Below are positions 55,664 through 64,000 of a stretch of 64,000 nucleotides of DNA, piece after piece. The first letter of the stretch is position 1. Each line of letters begins with the position of its first letter. The stretch lies in assembly GCA_900110975.1 (NCBI GenBank), contig FOFK01000002.1:508318-572317 (forward strand). Direction: 5' to 3'. The notes below the pieces were generated by a model. That model had not been told where the DNA came from. It ran no database searches and saw nothing but the letters and a program-made list of their open reading frames with translations. Source of the stretch: Lachnospiraceae bacterium RM5 (lineage in GTDB: Bacteria > Bacillota > Clostridia > Lachnospirales > Lachnospiraceae). The translations under genes and the position numbers were made by a program.

Positions 55664-57499
55664 ATTGTTCTTCTTTATTGCAGCTCTTTTTCTCATTGTA
55701 GGGTCAAGAATCTTCTTTCTGATTCTTAAGTTTTCAGGTGTTACCTCTAAAAGTTCGTCTGTATCAATAAATTCAAGACACTGTTCAAGACTCATCTCTT
55801 TCTTAGGAACAAGCTTTAATGCTTCATCAGAACCTGAAGAACGTGTATTTGTAAGATGTTTTGTTTTACATACGTTTACTTCCACATCTTCTGCTTTTCC
55901 ATTTGAACCAACAACCATTCCGGAATATACTTTATCACCCGGTTCGATAAATAAAGTTCCTCTTTCCTGTGCATTGAAAAGTCCGTAAGTAATAGCTTCT
56001 CCGGCTTCAAATGCAATTAATGATCCCTGTTTTCTATAACTTAAATCACCCTTATATGGTCCATATCCGTTAAAGATTGTATTTATAATACCATTTCCCT
56101 TTGTATCAGTCATGAATTCTCCTCTATAACCGATAAGTCCACGGGATGGAATACTAAATTCAAGTCTTGTATATCCTGAACTCTTTCCGCCTGACATAGC
56201 CTGAAGTTCACCTTTTCTTTCACTAAGCTTCTGGATAACTGCTCCTGAAAATTCATCTGGAACATCAATATAAGCTATTTCCATTGGTTCAAGCTTCTTG
56301 CCATTCTCATCCTCTTTATATAAAACTTCAGCTTTACTTACTGAAAATTCATATCCTTCTCTTCTCATGTTTTCTATAAGAACGGATAAATGAAGTTCTC
56401 CTCTTCCTGATACTTTAAAGCTTTCTGTTGTATCAGTTTCTTCCACTCTTAAACTTACGTCTGTATTTAATTCTGCAAAAAGTCTGTCTCTTAAATGTCT
56501 TGAAGTAACAAACTTTCCTTCCATTCCTGCAAGAGGACTGTCGTTTACGTTAAACTGCATAGAAATTGTAGGCTCTGAAATTTTCTGGAAAGGTATTGCA
56601 ACAGGATTTTCAGGCGAGCAGATTGTATCACCAATTTTAATATCTGAAATACCTGAGATAGCAACTATTGAACCAATACCTGCTTCTTCAACTTCAACCT
56701 TATTTAATCCTTCAAATTCATATAACTTACTTATCTTAACTTTCTTCTTATATTCAGGTTCATGATGGTTAACTATAACAACTTCCTGATTAACTTTTAA
56801 TTTACCATTATCAACCTTACCTACACCGATTCTTCCAACATATTCATTATAATCAATTGTACTGATAAGAACCTGTGTATCAGAATCAGGATCTCCTTCA
56901 GGTGCAGGAATATAATTAACAATTGTTTCAAACAATGGCTCCATATTTTTTGGAGTATCATCAAGTTCTAAAATTGTATATCCACTTTTTGCTGATGCAT
57001 AAACAAAAGGAGAATCAAGCTGTTCTTCTGAAGCATCAAGATCAATAAATAATTCTAATACATCATCAATAACAGCTTCCGGTCTTGCCTCCGGTCTGTC
57101 AATTTTATTAATACATACAATAACAGGAAGATCCAGTTCCAATGCTTTTTTCAAAACAAACTTAGTCTGTGGCATAGCACCTTCAAAAGCATCAACAACC
57201 AGAATAACACCGTTAACCATTTTAAGTACACGCTCAACTTCTCCACCAAAATCAGCATGTCCCGGTGTATCAATGATATTTATTTTAATACCATTGTAAT
57301 TTATAGCTGTATTTTTAGAAAGAATTGTTATTCCTCTTTCTCTTTCGATATCATTTGAATCCATTACTCTTTCAGCAACTTCCTGGTTTTCCCTAAAAGT
57401 ACCACTTTGTTTTAAGAGCTGATCTACTAATGTAGTTTTTCCATGATCAACATGGGCAATAATGGCAATATTTCTAATGTCTTCTCTCTTAATCTTCAT
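55658..57499 (-). CDS. typA: Ribosome-associated GTPase TypA/BipA
   Basis: TypA (BipA) is a translational GTPase needed for ribosome assembly and stress growth. The 613-residue protein has G1 AHVDHGKTTL near residue 18, G2 RGITILSKN, G3 DTPGHADFGGE, G4 NKIDRPEARP, then EF-G-like domains and the TypA C-terminal domain (GYRGEFMTDTKGNGIIN, GTLFIEPGDKVYSGMVVG). Length matches the family (about 610). It stands alone on its transcript; a heptanucleotide repeat begins at its stop. Confidence 0.97.
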   Translation of the reverse strand: MKIKREDIRNIAIIAHVDHGKTTLVDQLLKQSGTFRENQEVAERVMDSNDIERERGITILSKNTAINYNGIKINIIDTPGHADFGGEVERVLKMVNGVILVVDAFEGAMPQTKFVLKKALELDLPVIVCINKIDRPEARPEAVIDDVLELFIDLDASEEQLDSPFVYASAKSGYTILELDDTPKNMEPLFETIVNYIPAPEGDPDSDTQVLISTIDYNEYVGRIGVGKVDNGKLKVNQEVVIVNHHEPEYKKKVKISKLYEFEGLNKVEVEEAGIGSIVAISGISDIKIGDTICSPENPVAIPFQKISEPTISMQFNVNDSPLAGMEGKFVTSRHLRDRLFAELNTDVSLRVEETDTTESFKVSGRGELHLSVLIENMRREGYEFSVSKAEVLYKEDENGKKLEPMEIAYIDVPDEFSGAVIQKLSERKGELQAMSGGKSSGYTRLEFSIPSRGLIGYRGEFMTDTKGNGIINTIFNGYGPYKGDLSYRKQGSLIAFEAGEAITYGLFNAQERGTLFIEPGDKVYSGMVVGSNGKAEDVEVNVCKTKHLTNTRSSGSDEALKLVPKKEMSLEQCLEFIDTDELLEVTPENLRIRKKILDPTMRKRAAIKKNNK

Positions 57500-57560
57500 A
57501 ACAATCCTTCCTTAAAATCTCTTAATTTTCCACATAATATCATAATTTGTGCAATATATT

Positions 57561-57602
57561 CATCTATACATTTAAACATATCATCTATACATTTAAACAT
57601 AT
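57561..57602. repeat. 21-bp tandem duplication upstream of typA
   Basis: CATCTATACATTTAAACATAT occurs twice without a gap (57561-57581 and 57582-57602), in the leader of typA, downstream of its likely promoter. Confidence 0.85.
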
Positions 57603-57657
57603 AAATATAATAAATAAACACATAAATATAGGCGTAAACATACGCACAAACAAAACA

Positions 57658-57685
57658 AGTTTATCACAATTTTATTTTTTTTCAA
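57658..57685 (-). promoter_or_regulatory. Candidate typA promoter
   Basis: TTGAAA and TAAACT separated by 16 nt on the minus strand. It would give a leader of about 150 nt that includes the 21-bp duplication. Confidence 0.45.
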
Positions 57686-57735
57686 CAAAAAAGCGATGTT
57701 AATATGATGTTAATACAATTGTATACAAAGTAAAA

Positions 57736-57764
57736 TTTACTTTTTTCTTCTATTATGCTAAAAT
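57736..57764 (+). promoter_or_regulatory. Promoter of the class A PBP gene
   Basis: TTTACT and TAAAAT separated by 17 nt, about 100 nt upstream of the start at 57865. Confidence 0.55.
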
Positions 57765-57864
57765 ATAAAAGGTTTATTATGCAAAAATATAAATGCTTAA
57801 TATGCCGAACTATGTACATTCTAATATTAACAAAAACTACTTAAAACTAACGGGAGAATTTTTT

Positions 57865-60357
57865 ATGAATTTTGGATATAACGAAGTCATCAGAAAAAGA
57901 AGATGGATGGCTTCAAAAAAAAGCAAAAGGTTTAATAGAATACTTATAAAATTCTTAGAATTTTTCATTTTCTTTGTAGGAGCTACACTTACAATATCAA
58001 TATTTTTTGTTATAGGAACAATTAAAGGAATTATTGATTCTGCACCGGATGTAAGCACACTTAACGTTTCTCCTACAAGCTATTCAACAACCGTTTATGA
58101 TGCTGATGGAAATGTTATTACAACACTTCTTAAATCCGGTTCAAACAGACAGGAGATACAGATAGAAGATATTCCTATGTGTCTTCAGAATGCTTTTATT
58201 GACGCAGAAGATGAACGTTTCTTATATCACAACGGTATCGATGTAAAAGGTATCTTAAGAGCCGGCGTTGAAGCTATTACAACAAAAGATTTCTCACAGG
58301 GTGCTTCTACAATCACCCAGCAGTTATTAAAAAATAACGTTTTTGAAAACGGAGGAAGAGAATCAAATTACGGCTCACTTTTCAAAAGAAAATTCCAGGA
58401 GCAATACCTTGCATTACAATTAGAAAAAACAACAACCAAGCAATATATTCTTCAAAGTTATTTAAATACAATCAACCTTGGTTCAAATACTTTAGGTGTT
58501 CAGTCAGCAGCTAAAAGATATTTTAATAAAGATGCAAAGGATTTAAATCTTTCCGAAAGTACGGTTATTGCTGCCATTACACAGAACCCTTCAAAATATA
58601 ATCCAGTAACAAATCCGGAATATAATGCACAAAGAAGAACAAGAGTTCTTAAAAGAATGCTTAAAAACGGCCATATTTCACAGGCTGAATATAACGAAGC
58701 CATTGCAGATGATGTATATTCAAGAATCCAGTCAGTAAACGTTGAAAAGCCTATTGATTCACCATATACATATTTTGTTGATGCTGTTATCGATGAGCTG
58801 TTAAATGATTTAATGGAGCAGAAAGGTTATACACAGACACAAGCTTATAATATTATTTACAGCGGTGGATTAAGCATTTATACAACACAGGACATGACAA
58901 TCCAGAATATCTGTGATGCAGAAGTAAATAATATCGATAATTATCCAATAAATACAACATATTCTGTCAGCTGGGCATGGTCAATAAAAAAAGCCGACGG
59001 AACAGTTCAAAATTATTCAGAAGCTGATCTTGATTACTATTACAGAGTTACTCTTGAACAGCCATATTTCAAATTAATATTTGGAAGCCCTGAAGATGGA
59101 GAAAATCTTATAAATGGATTTAAAGCAGCATTCTTTGCTGAAGGTGATACAGAACTTGGTGAAGTTAAACAATTTACTTTACAGCCACAGACTTCATTTA
59201 CTGTAATAGACCAAAAGACAGGCTACGTAAAAGCAATCGTCGGAGGACGTGGTGAAAAGACAGCGAGTCTTACACTTAACAGAGCTACAACTACTACAAG
59301 ACAGCCTGGTTCATGTTTCAAGGTATTATCAACATATGCACCAGCACTTGATACTGCAGGATATACACTTGCATCTACTATAAAAGATGCACCTTTTAAT
59401 TATGACAACGGACGTCCTGTCAAAAACTGGTGGGGTAGTTCATACAGAGGCGATTCAACATTAAGAAAAGGTATCAGAGACTCCATGAACGTTGTAACTG
59501 TAAAACTTCTTACAGATATTACACCTGCTCTTGGTTTCCAATATCTCCAGAACTTTGGATTTACTACTCTTGTAGACAGCAAAGAAAATGCTGATGGAAG
59601 CATAGTAACTGATATTGGCCAGCCTCTTGCCCTTGGTGGTATTACATATGGTGTTACAAACCTTGAATTATGCGCAGCTTATGCATCTATAGCAAATAAT
59701 GGTGTTTATATTAAACCAACATTATATACAAAAGTCCTTGACCATAATGGAAAAGCTATTATAGATTCAACACCTAAAACACATACAGTTTTAAAAGACT
59801 CTACAGCTTACCTTCTTACAAGTGCTATGGAAGACGTTGTAAAAGAAGGAACCGGAACTGCATGTCAGGTAAGTGGAATGAGTGTTGCAGGAAAAACAGG
59901 TACAACATCTGATGATAACGACCTTTGGTTTGCAGGATATACACCATATCTTACAGCCACAATCTGGACAGGTTATGATGAAAATACATCTATCTCAAAT
60001 GGTGTTTATCATGAAAAACTATGGAGCAGAATTATGACTCAGATAGATGCAGCAAAAGGCTACACGGAAGATCCGGGATTTACAAAACCTGAATCTGTTG
60101 TAGAAGCCAAGATTTGTTCTTCATCCGGAAAACTTGCAGGAAGCGGTTGCCCTGCCATAACCGAATATTTTGCTGATGGAACAGTTCCTACAGATAAATG
60201 TTATTCACATTATGTAGAACCAACACCTACTCCAGAAGCAGAGACTTCTGCAAACACAGGAGAAAACACTACTACCCAGGCGAATGCAGCTACACCACAG
60301 GAAACCACTGCTGCTACTAATGAAGCTCCTCAGGAAACCACAGCAGCACCACAATAA
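57865..60357 (+). CDS. Class A penicillin-binding protein (PBP1A type)
   Basis: A bifunctional glycosyltransferase and transpeptidase that builds peptidoglycan. The 830-residue protein has a basic cytoplasmic N-terminus, one span (about 35-58, FLEFFIFFVGATLTISIFF), a GT51 domain (EDERFLYHNGID near 114, QGASTITQQLLKN near 148) and a transpeptidase domain with the Ser nucleophile in GSCFK near 482, SMN near 540 and KTGT near 677. The C-terminus is a Thr/Glu/Ala-rich tail (PQETTAA repeats) with no known domain. Start 57865 follows GGGAG eight bases upstream; the in-frame start at 57793 is unlikely. Secure. Confidence 0.95.
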   Translation: MNFGYNEVIRKRRWMASKKSKRFNRILIKFLEFFIFFVGATLTISIFFVIGTIKGIIDSAPDVSTLNVSPTSYSTTVYDADGNVITTLLKSGSNRQEIQIEDIPMCLQNAFIDAEDERFLYHNGIDVKGILRAGVEAITTKDFSQGASTITQQLLKNNVFENGGRESNYGSLFKRKFQEQYLALQLEKTTTKQYILQSYLNTINLGSNTLGVQSAAKRYFNKDAKDLNLSESTVIAAITQNPSKYNPVTNPEYNAQRRTRVLKRMLKNGHISQAEYNEAIADDVYSRIQSVNVEKPIDSPYTYFVDAVIDELLNDLMEQKGYTQTQAYNIIYSGGLSIYTTQDMTIQNICDAEVNNIDNYPINTTYSVSWAWSIKKADGTVQNYSEADLDYYYRVTLEQPYFKLIFGSPEDGENLINGFKAAFFAEGDTELGEVKQFTLQPQTSFTVIDQKTGYVKAIVGGRGEKTASLTLNRATTTTRQPGSCFKVLSTYAPALDTAGYTLASTIKDAPFNYDNGRPVKNWWGSSYRGDSTLRKGIRDSMNVVTVKLLTDITPALGFQYLQNFGFTTLVDSKENADGSIVTDIGQPLALGGITYGVTNLELCAAYASIANNGVYIKPTLYTKVLDHNGKAIIDSTPKTHTVLKDSTAYLLTSAMEDVVKEGTGTACQVSGMSVAGKTGTTSDDNDLWFAGYTPYLTATIWTGYDENTSISNGVYHEKLWSRIMTQIDAAKGYTEDPGFTKPESVVEAKICSSSGKLAGSGCPAITEYFADGTVPTDKCYSHYVEPTPTPEAETSANTGENTTTQANAATPQETTAATNEAPQETTAAPQ

Positions 60358-60389
60358 AGAAGTATGTAATATAAGATAATATAAAGCAA

Positions 60390-60419
60390 AAAATCCAGGA
60401 AGCGAACTTCCTGGATTTT
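60390..60419. terminator. Bidirectional terminator between PBP and repeat-protein genes
   Basis: A 13-bp perfect stem (AAAATCCAGGAAG / CTTCCTGGATTTT) with a 4-nt CGAA loop. T runs on both strands serve the convergent PBP and repeat-protein genes. Confidence 0.92.
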
Positions 60420-60494
60420 ATTTTAAATTATTTAAGTCTTACAATATTCTTCTCGATATTAACTATATTATTTCAAAACGTCAAATTTATCATT

Positions 60495-63400
60495 TTATAC
60501 CGGCGGTATCTTTATTGATATAGTATGTTTACCATCATATGATGATAAGTTTTCTATAGGCACTGTAGTAACAAGATATCTGTATTCCTTGCCTTTTTCA
60601 ATATTATAATATTTTGTTGATGTCGCATTGCTTACAGTTTTTGGTTTGTCCTGTAGTGTCTTTGAACTTGTATAATACTTATATACATAATATGTACTGT
60701 AACCACTAACCTTTTCCCAATTAAGTTCTATATAATTCTTATTTTCATTATATGTAGCAGTTACAAATGGTGTTGAACTTAACGCCTTTCCTGCCGTTAC
60801 ATCAACTACATTATCTTTATTTACATTATCAAGTGCGATATCTCCTGCTACAGGCTGTACTACATATCTGTATGTTGAACCCGGTTTTACATTATACATT
60901 GTAGTAGATGTAGTTGTAACAAATTTTGACTTCTGCATAGTCTTGGTACTTGCAAAATATTTATAAAGCTGATAACCTGTAGCTCCTTCTACTTCTGTCC
61001 AGCTTAATTTAATATTATTATCAGATGTTGAAATTCCAACAACCACAGGTGCTTTTAAATCAACAGTTTCTTTAATAACATTAAATGACATTTCCTTTTC
61101 TCTTGTTATATTATCACCATTATCAGTTACTACAACCTTTACATTATATGTCCCCTCAGCATCAGGTTTATAATTAACAATATTTCCACTACTTTCAATT
61201 AATTTAAACTCATCTTCCGTACTTTTCTTTACATAGAATTCATATGTAAAATCACCATTTCCACCATCATTATCTCCGGTTATAGTTATGTTATTTCCAA
61301 GTAAAATTTCATCATCACTTAAATACGAAGTATTATCATATTCAAGTACAACTTCTCTTGCATTAAATGTATTATTCATTAATACAACTTCGCCATTATA
61401 ATATCTTTTCTTTGCAAGAATAAGCTTATTAAATTTTGATTTTCCCACAGCTTCAAAATATATATTTTGTGTACCTTCGCCTGTAAGTTTTACAACATGA
61501 TTTGAACTACACTCAAAGTTATATGTGGCAGTTCCATTTATTCCACCATTATATTGACAAAAATCTCCTTTTAATTCAATAGTTCCTGCGCTAAATATAC
61601 TAAATGCATTATTTTTATCACTCTGAATTATAAAATCTCCTTCAATCAAAATATTTCCCGCTTCATTATTCATGCTTATATAACCTTCTGAACTTGAATA
61701 TTCTACGCTTTCACCGGTGGTATCCATTTTTTGAACCCTGTAATCTCCTTTTACAGTTATGCTTCCGTCGCCAACAGTTAAACATCCACCTTGATGAATA
61801 TAATTTCCTAAAACCACAAGCTCTCCTGAATTTAAATTAATACTTCCATTTTCTACCAGGTCACCAAGTATGGTAAGCTTATGCCCATTCAAATCAAGCT
61901 TTCCATACTGATTGAAATCTGATAAAACAAGATCATCCTCAAGAGATGCTATAGCCCCTGTAACATTAACATCAGAATTTGAAGATGTACCAATAATATT
62001 TGTGCAGGATTTTGTGGTACTTTCAAATACTATATTCTGTGTCTTTGTACCATCAAAAATAATTTTATTTTTTCCTTTTGCCTCAAAATTATATTCAATG
62101 TTACTATTTTCTCCTCCATTATATTGATAAAAATCTCCTTTTAAAATAATGGTTCCGGCATATATAGTATTATTTGAATTTCCCTTATTACTTTTTGTAA
62201 TAAAGTCTCCACCTATTTCCATAACAGCATCATCATTTACAATATATATATAACCATCTGAGCCTTCATAATTTTTACTTCCATCCTGATTTTCTATAAT
62301 AGATGCCAGTACATAATCCCCCATAGTTTTTACTTTTCCACTATTAAGATTTAAAATTCCATCTAATTGATTATACAAGCCGTTAACATTAAGATTACCA
62401 GTGCTAACATTTATATTTCCAAACTGAACCAGATTTCCTTTAATATTAAGTGTTTTATCATCTAAATTCAAAACACCATATTGATAAAAATTATTAACAA
62501 CAGATTCACCGTCTATTTTTAATATTGATACTCCATTTAAATTCACCTTAGGATTAGTAGAACTAAACAATCCAAAACCCGAACAACCAGGATATTCAAA
62601 TTCTACATTTTGCACATCATTTCCTGAAAAAATAATTTTATGATTGTTCTTTGACTCAAAATTATATCTTACCGGTTCTGAATTAGATATTCCTGCCTTC
62701 TGTGTAAAATCCCCTTTAAATTCCATGGTACCGTTCTGTAAAACATTAGTACCATTATTATATCTACTCATGGTATAAAAATCTCCACCAACTAAAACAT
62801 ATCCATTATCATCAGTCATACTTATATAAGAATCCGCCGTACTATATATAGGATTTTCGCCATCGTAAGATACATCTGCCAAGGTATAATTACCTGATAC
62901 AAATAAACTTCCTGCTGAAACAATCATACCGCCATTTTTCTGATTTAAATTTTTCTTTACATATAAAGCACCATTATTAAGTTTTATGTTTCCATTCATA
63001 TTCAAATCATTATTAACAGTCAGTGTATTTTCACCAAGCTCCATTGTCCCATATTGATTAAAACTGTTTAAAGTTACATTGCCTCCAATTTTATTTATAC
63101 ATCCTGATACAATGTCAACATCAGTATTATCTGTTTTTGATAAAATATTAAAACATGAACTTTCTGGATTTTCAAAATCTACGATCTGCTTTTTTGAACC
63201 TGAAAAAATAACCTTATTATTATTTGTTGAAGAAAAATTTACTTTTATCTCAGTATCATCTTTATATCCGGCTCTTTGAGTAAAGTTACCCTGTAATTCA
63301 ATTGTACCATCCGTTAATGTATTAGCACCATTATTTAAATTACTCTGAAAATAAAAGTCCTTACATACTTTAAAAATTCCGTCAGGATTATTCATTATAA

Positions 63401-63908
63401 TTGATGCATTTGAGCCTGAGTAATTTTTATTACCATGCTCATCTTCTGTAATTGTAGCAAGAACATAATTTCCATCCACTTTCAAATTACATCCTCCTAC
63501 ACTAAGAACTCCACCCTCTTCTAAATAATCTCCACCTATAATTACATTTCCGCTTCCACCTAAGAATGTACCACCATTTTGATTATAATCTCCGGATACA
63601 GCCATAGCACCATCTTCGACATCTAATCTACCATTGTTATGAATAAAATCACCTGTAATAAGAAGCTTTCCACCATTAAATATAATATCTGCTTCTTGTG
63701 TCACAGTTCCTTCAATAACAACTGTCTGACCATTAAGATTTAAAGTTTTTCCAATAGTAACATCTCCTTTAAAATCAACATCAACACTGATTATATCAGG
63801 AAACTCACCATCAGCCTTTGCCTCAAAAATAAAATTCGGACTAATTAAAGCCACACATAACAAAATAACAAAGACCTTTTTAATATATGCTTTTTTAAAA
63901 ATAACCAT
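60495..63908 (-). CDS. Large secreted repeat protein with two FN3-like domains
   Basis: A 1137-residue exported protein. Residues 1-33 form a signal peptide ending near AKA. The body is built of four imperfect repeats of about 190 residues; the block GTIELKGDFxQ recurs near residues 203, 398, 589 and 778, with YNFE, FSGxxxQ and FNQYGxLxL in each. Short strands with Asn/Gly turns suggest a beta-solenoid. After a linker domain (about 880-950), two fibronectin-type-III-like domains follow (LSWTEVEGATGYQLYKY and LNWEKVSGYSTYYVYKYY). No sorting signal or transmembrane tail is present. An adhesin or polysaccharide-binding role is inferred. Start 63908 sits nine bases from GGAGGA. Confidence 0.75.
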   Translation of the reverse strand: MVIFKKAYIKKVFVILLCVALISPNFIFEAKADGEFPDIISVDVDFKGDVTIGKTLNLNGQTVVIEGTVTQEADIIFNGGKLLITGDFIHNNGRLDVEDGAMAVSGDYNQNGGTFLGGSGNVIIGGDYLEEGGVLSVGGCNLKVDGNYVLATITEDEHGNKNYSGSNASIIMNNPDGIFKVCKDFYFQSNLNNGANTLTDGTIELQGNFTQRAGYKDDTEIKVNFSSTNNNKVIFSGSKKQIVDFENPESSCFNILSKTDNTDVDIVSGCINKIGGNVTLNSFNQYGTMELGENTLTVNNDLNMNGNIKLNNGALYVKKNLNQKNGGMIVSAGSLFVSGNYTLADVSYDGENPIYSTADSYISMTDDNGYVLVGGDFYTMSRYNNGTNVLQNGTMEFKGDFTQKAGISNSEPVRYNFESKNNHKIIFSGNDVQNVEFEYPGCSGFGLFSSTNPKVNLNGVSILKIDGESVVNNFYQYGVLNLDDKTLNIKGNLVQFGNINVSTGNLNVNGLYNQLDGILNLNSGKVKTMGDYVLASIIENQDGSKNYEGSDGYIYIVNDDAVMEIGGDFITKSNKGNSNNTIYAGTIILKGDFYQYNGGENSNIEYNFEAKGKNKIIFDGTKTQNIVFESTTKSCTNIIGTSSNSDVNVTGAIASLEDDLVLSDFNQYGKLDLNGHKLTILGDLVENGSINLNSGELVVLGNYIHQGGCLTVGDGSITVKGDYRVQKMDTTGESVEYSSSEGYISMNNEAGNILIEGDFIIQSDKNNAFSIFSAGTIELKGDFCQYNGGINGTATYNFECSSNHVVKLTGEGTQNIYFEAVGKSKFNKLILAKKRYYNGEVVLMNNTFNAREVVLEYDNTSYLSDDEILLGNNITITGDNDGGNGDFTYEFYVKKSTEDEFKLIESSGNIVNYKPDAEGTYNVKVVVTDNGDNITREKEMSFNVIKETVDLKAPVVVGISTSDNNIKLSWTEVEGATGYQLYKYFASTKTMQKSKFVTTTSTTMYNVKPGSTYRYVVQPVAGDIALDNVNKDNVVDVTAGKALSSTPFVTATYNENKNYIELNWEKVSGYSTYYVYKYYTSSKTLQDKPKTVSNATSTKYYNIEKGKEYRYLVTTVPIENLSSYDGKHTISIKIPPV

Positions 63909-63966
63909 ACGCATATCTCCTCCCATATTAAATTTTAAATTTATCACGTTCAAATAATATACCTCT

Positions 63967-63972
63967 ATTATA
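63967..63972 (-). promoter_or_regulatory. -10 box of the repeat-protein gene
   Basis: A perfect TATAAT on the minus strand about 60 nt upstream of the start. No good -35 box is visible before the window ends. Confidence 0.4.
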
Positions 63973-64000
63973 CAATAAATTAATGGTAAAAAATATTAAA

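Overview
The window comes from a low-GC, Gram-positive anaerobe of the Firmicutes. It is most likely a member of the Lachnospiraceae (Clostridia): it carries a Na+-pumping decarboxylase operon, CsoR-controlled copper export, class B sortase and LCP proteins, a serC-serA-DUF1015 cluster and a DUF6106-like protein. The genus cannot be fixed from sequence alone. Most genes lie on the minus strand. No rRNA, tRNA, CRISPR array, prophage or complete insertion sequence was seen.

Region by region. 1-7.5 kb: a truncated WalJ-type hydrolase, asnB, and a tight operon cmk-ispH-rpsA-cheR-rsmD-coaD-coiled-coil protein whose genes overlap by 1-17 nt. 7.7-14.4 kb: an FAD oxidoreductase and a decarboxylase operon (mmdA-oadG-biotin carrier-oadB-oadA) that pairs two different carboxyltransferases with one biotin carrier and one Na+ pump. 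14.5-16.7 kb: guaB and a small membrane protein. 17.0-19.7 kb: an accessory island with a 5'-truncated ORF fragment, a small coupled gene and four tandem paralogous lipoproteins, one of them mosaic. 19.7-26 kb: hemW, lepA, an M18 aminopeptidase and a membrane protein with an apparently inactive transglutaminase fold. 26-34.4 kb: leuB-ilvD-ilvB-serC-serA plus DUF1015, for branched-chain amino acid and serine synthesis. 34.4-37.9 kb: ribD-ribE-ribBA-ribH, with no FMN riboswitch seen. 38-43.6 kb: a sortable surface protein, an LCP protein, a class B sortase, then yajC, tgt and hisS. 44-51.4 kb: an ABC-F ATPase, PrsW, a zinc-ribbon protein with carbamate kinase, DUF1653, icd and a YigZ protein. 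51.4-55 kb: a copper locus, csoR-copA with a fused CopZ domain and a TSCPD protein, behind a promoter that overlaps two operators. 55-64 kb: typA, a class A penicillin-binding protein and a 1137-residue secreted repeat protein.

The most unusual material is non-coding. Three intergenic elements of 126-129 bp (7548-7673, 22715-22841, 43810-43938) share one architecture: a terminal inverted repeat enclosing a short, a long and a short palindromic arm, so each can fold as a three-armed cruciform or cloverleaf. Two share the same arm sequences in opposite orientation; the third keeps the shape with different sequence. A smaller three-hairpin element (8956-9039) may be related. Other points of interest are a probable internal start that would release free CopZ from copA, in-phase tandem repeats across csoR-copA, and the lipoprotein array, which may be a remnant of a toxin-immunity-like locus (inference).
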